A stretch of DNA of 64,000 bases, taken from the NCBI GenBank assembly GCA_013368325.1, contig JAACJK010000163.1, positions 1,302,001 to 1,366,000 of the forward strand, read 5' to 3'. The notes below the pieces were generated by a model. It was not told where the DNA came from. It was given only the letters and a program-made list of their open reading frames with translations, and did not search any database. The first letter of the stretch is position 1, and each line of letters opens with the position of its first letter. Source of the stretch: Ephemerocybe angulata (Eukaryota; Basidiomycota; Agaricomycetes; Agaricales; Psathyrellaceae). Positions 61,597 through 64,000 of this stretch are shown one piece after another. The translations under genes were made by a program, and so were the position numbers.

Positions 61597-64000
61597 TGTG
61601 CCCGTTGACGACTTTTCTGTGCTGTTGCCACTTTCCCAATCGTTTCTCCGTCTTTGCGAAACCGGCCTCTTCTCGTTCCCACTTCGCACTTCCGGCTCAC
61701 ACCCCTTTTCGCACTCCTCCGCACTCCCTTTCGTTCGTCTCAAGACTTCAGACATCTATGACCCTTCCTTGGTTTATAATCACTCTCCACAGATTCCCTG
61801 GGCCACCCTTTCCTCCCTTTTCAAAATCGCAGAGCGCGATCACGTTATTAAAGCTGTTCTGCCTGGAGTCAGTTACTTATTCGTTCTCACCATCTCATCT
61901 TGCTTTCGTTTATCTTTATTCCTCCATTTTATGCTCACATCTAACGTCCCGTCAACAATGTCTTCCATGATTAATGACCGCAGTTTTACGCATCTATTTA
62001 CGACCCCCGCACCTCACCTCGACCTCCCTCTTCTTTTCACGCTCCTCGACTTCTCAACCGCGTTCCATCCGTGTCCTATGATCATGCATGTAATATCATC
62101 TTATCCTTATACCGCAAAGTAGTAGCAGAAGTATTGTAGTGTATACTAATGCATTATGGATACCCTTCAAGCCGAAGCTTCATCCAGGCTAGGCCGAATT
62201 GACCGACTTGAACTGCGTTGCTGTTAGCTCAATGTTGGCTCAGTGTAAGCTTCTGTCAATCTCCGTGTCCCACTACATGGTCGTAATGTTAATTGATGTG
62301 TGTCAACCGGGCGCTTCGCTTTGACATTGCGGTATGAAGTGCGGTATGTACATATGGCGCAGGGTATGACGCGTTGATTATGAGTAGCTTGAAGTGGTAA
62401 TGGGCGCCCTATTTTGGGGTATGATGGCATGGGGAATTGGCGCCCGCATGTAGGCGCTTGCTCTGAATCGGATCAGGGTTCGCTGCCTATCTCTGCCATT
62501 TGCCGGGATGGTGTGCTTCTTAGGGGAGTCGGAACTACGCCAGCTCGAATCGATAGCACAATCGCTAGTGTATTTAGATCGTGCGGCTGATTATGGTAGT
62601 TGAAAGGCGGGATTGAGGAAGGTTGTTGGCACGCTAAGTGGCGTGCTGGAATGGATCTCGGAGAGTTGGAGGGTTGGATCCGAGACTAAGCCTTAGAATT
62701 CTGGTGTAGTCTAATCGATAAGGCATGATAGCACGTGTAGATCTCTTGCACCTAGGCCTATTGAAGTTGTACAAAGTACGATTGGTAGCTATCGCCTCTT
62801 TGCCTGCTCGGGTCTCGCCGTAGTCCTTTGGGCTTGGAGTTAGACCCTTCTACACTCGACTGAAAGAGGAAACGCCTTTGTCCTTCAAGATTCAAGACTT
62901 GGTGTGTGCCCTACTACTATTGGGACGTGGAGACAGAAGCTGTGTGTTGTAACTTACTGTGGCGGGTCTTCGTATCAACGGTTGACTAGTTGACTAGTGG
63001 TCTTGTTATCCACTGTGTGTGGTCATGAATGGCATCTGATACTAAAGAGACTGAGGGGTGCTTCGAGATCGACTGATACTGGCATGTAATCTGCGAAGCT
63101 AGTGTTTAGCAGAGTTGAGGTGATTAGCAGGTGGTTGCGGATCGCTGCAACGAACGGAGATGTTGGAGACTTGGAGTTTGAGGCCTTTGGTGGATTTGTG
63201 GACTTGGGAGAAGGCTAGTACCCAATGGGCCTTAATCTGCCATAATACACTCTACTTATCCCTTGATCTTTCCATTCAGAGGTGTCGTCTGAGTTCAGAA
63301 AGGCTGGGCGAAGATTTCTATTGGGCGTTTCCAAGCAATTTCCAAGTACTCCACTTTTCTGATACGATATGTGCTGTCACGGTGTATCCTGGCCGGCTGC
63401 ACTGGTAACAACACTTTGTTTTTGAAAGCTGAGGACCTACATATTCTTGGCAAAAGAAGGTCTTCCAAGCCATCATACGGATTCTGAGTGAGCGTACATA
63501 TACCACGGCCGATTAGTAGCATCTGACTTGACCCGACTTGGTCCATTCATACTCAAGTTATAGCCATTAGTTTGCGGCTGCGAATGGCCTATACTTTTGA
63601 GACAATCTCATCATTTCTATTGAATGATAGTGTGATGGTTTTGGAAGAAGCATCTGGGTCCCTTGACAGCTGGGTACCTTGTCCTTTTGTTCAGGATCAC
63701 TGGAAATAGATTATGCTCCGTGTCCCTGTGGCTTAGGACTGGGAGCACCAGCAGCTTCGTGGTCAGTTGACCCCTTACTACTCAGTTCTTTTAGGAAGGC
63801 CTTGAAAGAGAAGCAGTCAAGGATATTCCGCCATGGTGGCAACACAGGGCCCAATCTGGGCCAATTTGGTCCCGCGCTTGATCCCGTCACGGTGTATCGG
63901 CTTGTCCCCGACCGCAGCCGCCGCCGCAATCGCAGAAAACCTCTTGAAACCATGAAGAAAAAAATACGCTGATACTCTCTGGAAATAGTGAGCCTCTCAA
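61597..64000. other. 2.4-kb stretch without recognised gene
   Basis: The first 500 bases are pyrimidine-rich and probably include the 3' untranslated region of the PalI-type gene. The remainder has only short frames without motifs. GGCGCC-containing words occur at about 62403 and 62440. Confidence 0.5.

Overview
The window is nuclear DNA of a filamentous basidiomycete, most likely an Agaricomycete. Genes are dense and split by many introns of about 50-65 bases with GT..AG ends (one GC..AG). The families are typical of that group: a DUF6533 membrane protein, several F-box-like proteins, and a large AT-hook/zinc-ribbon/exonuclease protein of the kind annotated as DUF6729 in mushroom genomes. 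Family names are from memory; no search was run.

Left end (1-9919): the most striking part. Two head-to-tail copies of a roughly 6.0-kb element lie at a period of exactly 6028 bases, with no difference seen over the shared 3886 bases. The complete copy (3893-9914) has 24-base imperfect terminal inverted repeats (19/24 matches), a candidate 5-base target duplication (GCACT), subterminal GTTATCG repeats at the right end, and one intact 12-exon gene. I spliced that gene by hand to an uninterrupted 1569-residue protein. It carries AT-hooks, a zinc ribbon, a DEDDy 3'-5' exonuclease with all catalytic residues, a conserved RGTN region and a Cys-rich tail. The pair interrupts an F-box gene whose 5' part remains at 9915-10478. 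I propose it as a DNA transposon family that may be undescribed.

9.9-15.2 kb: the broken F-box gene, two back-to-back perfect palindromes (10720-10804), a full-length F-box paralogue, and rap1 (BRCT plus repeated Myb-like modules, telomere protein). 15.2-24.5 kb is a gene desert.

24.5-48 kb: cdc24 (Cdc42 exchange factor), a pyrimidine-rich downstream tract, a deletion relic of the DUF6533 gene, an F-box gene, the DUF6533 gene, a GH63-like glycoside hydrolase, two tandem short-chain dehydrogenases (SDR) with an inverted SDR pseudogene, and an F-box/LRR gene with a C-terminal membrane segment.

48-64 kb: housekeeping genes rmt1 (PRMT1), a BRI3-like small membrane protein, hpm1 (protein-histidine methyltransferase) and a gamma-tubulin complex component. 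They are followed by a further SDR, two related small secreted proteins, a SUR7/PalI-type membrane protein, and about 2.4 kb with no gene found. The genes do not form one pathway; conserved genes alternate with lineage-specific duplicated families and transposon-derived sequence.
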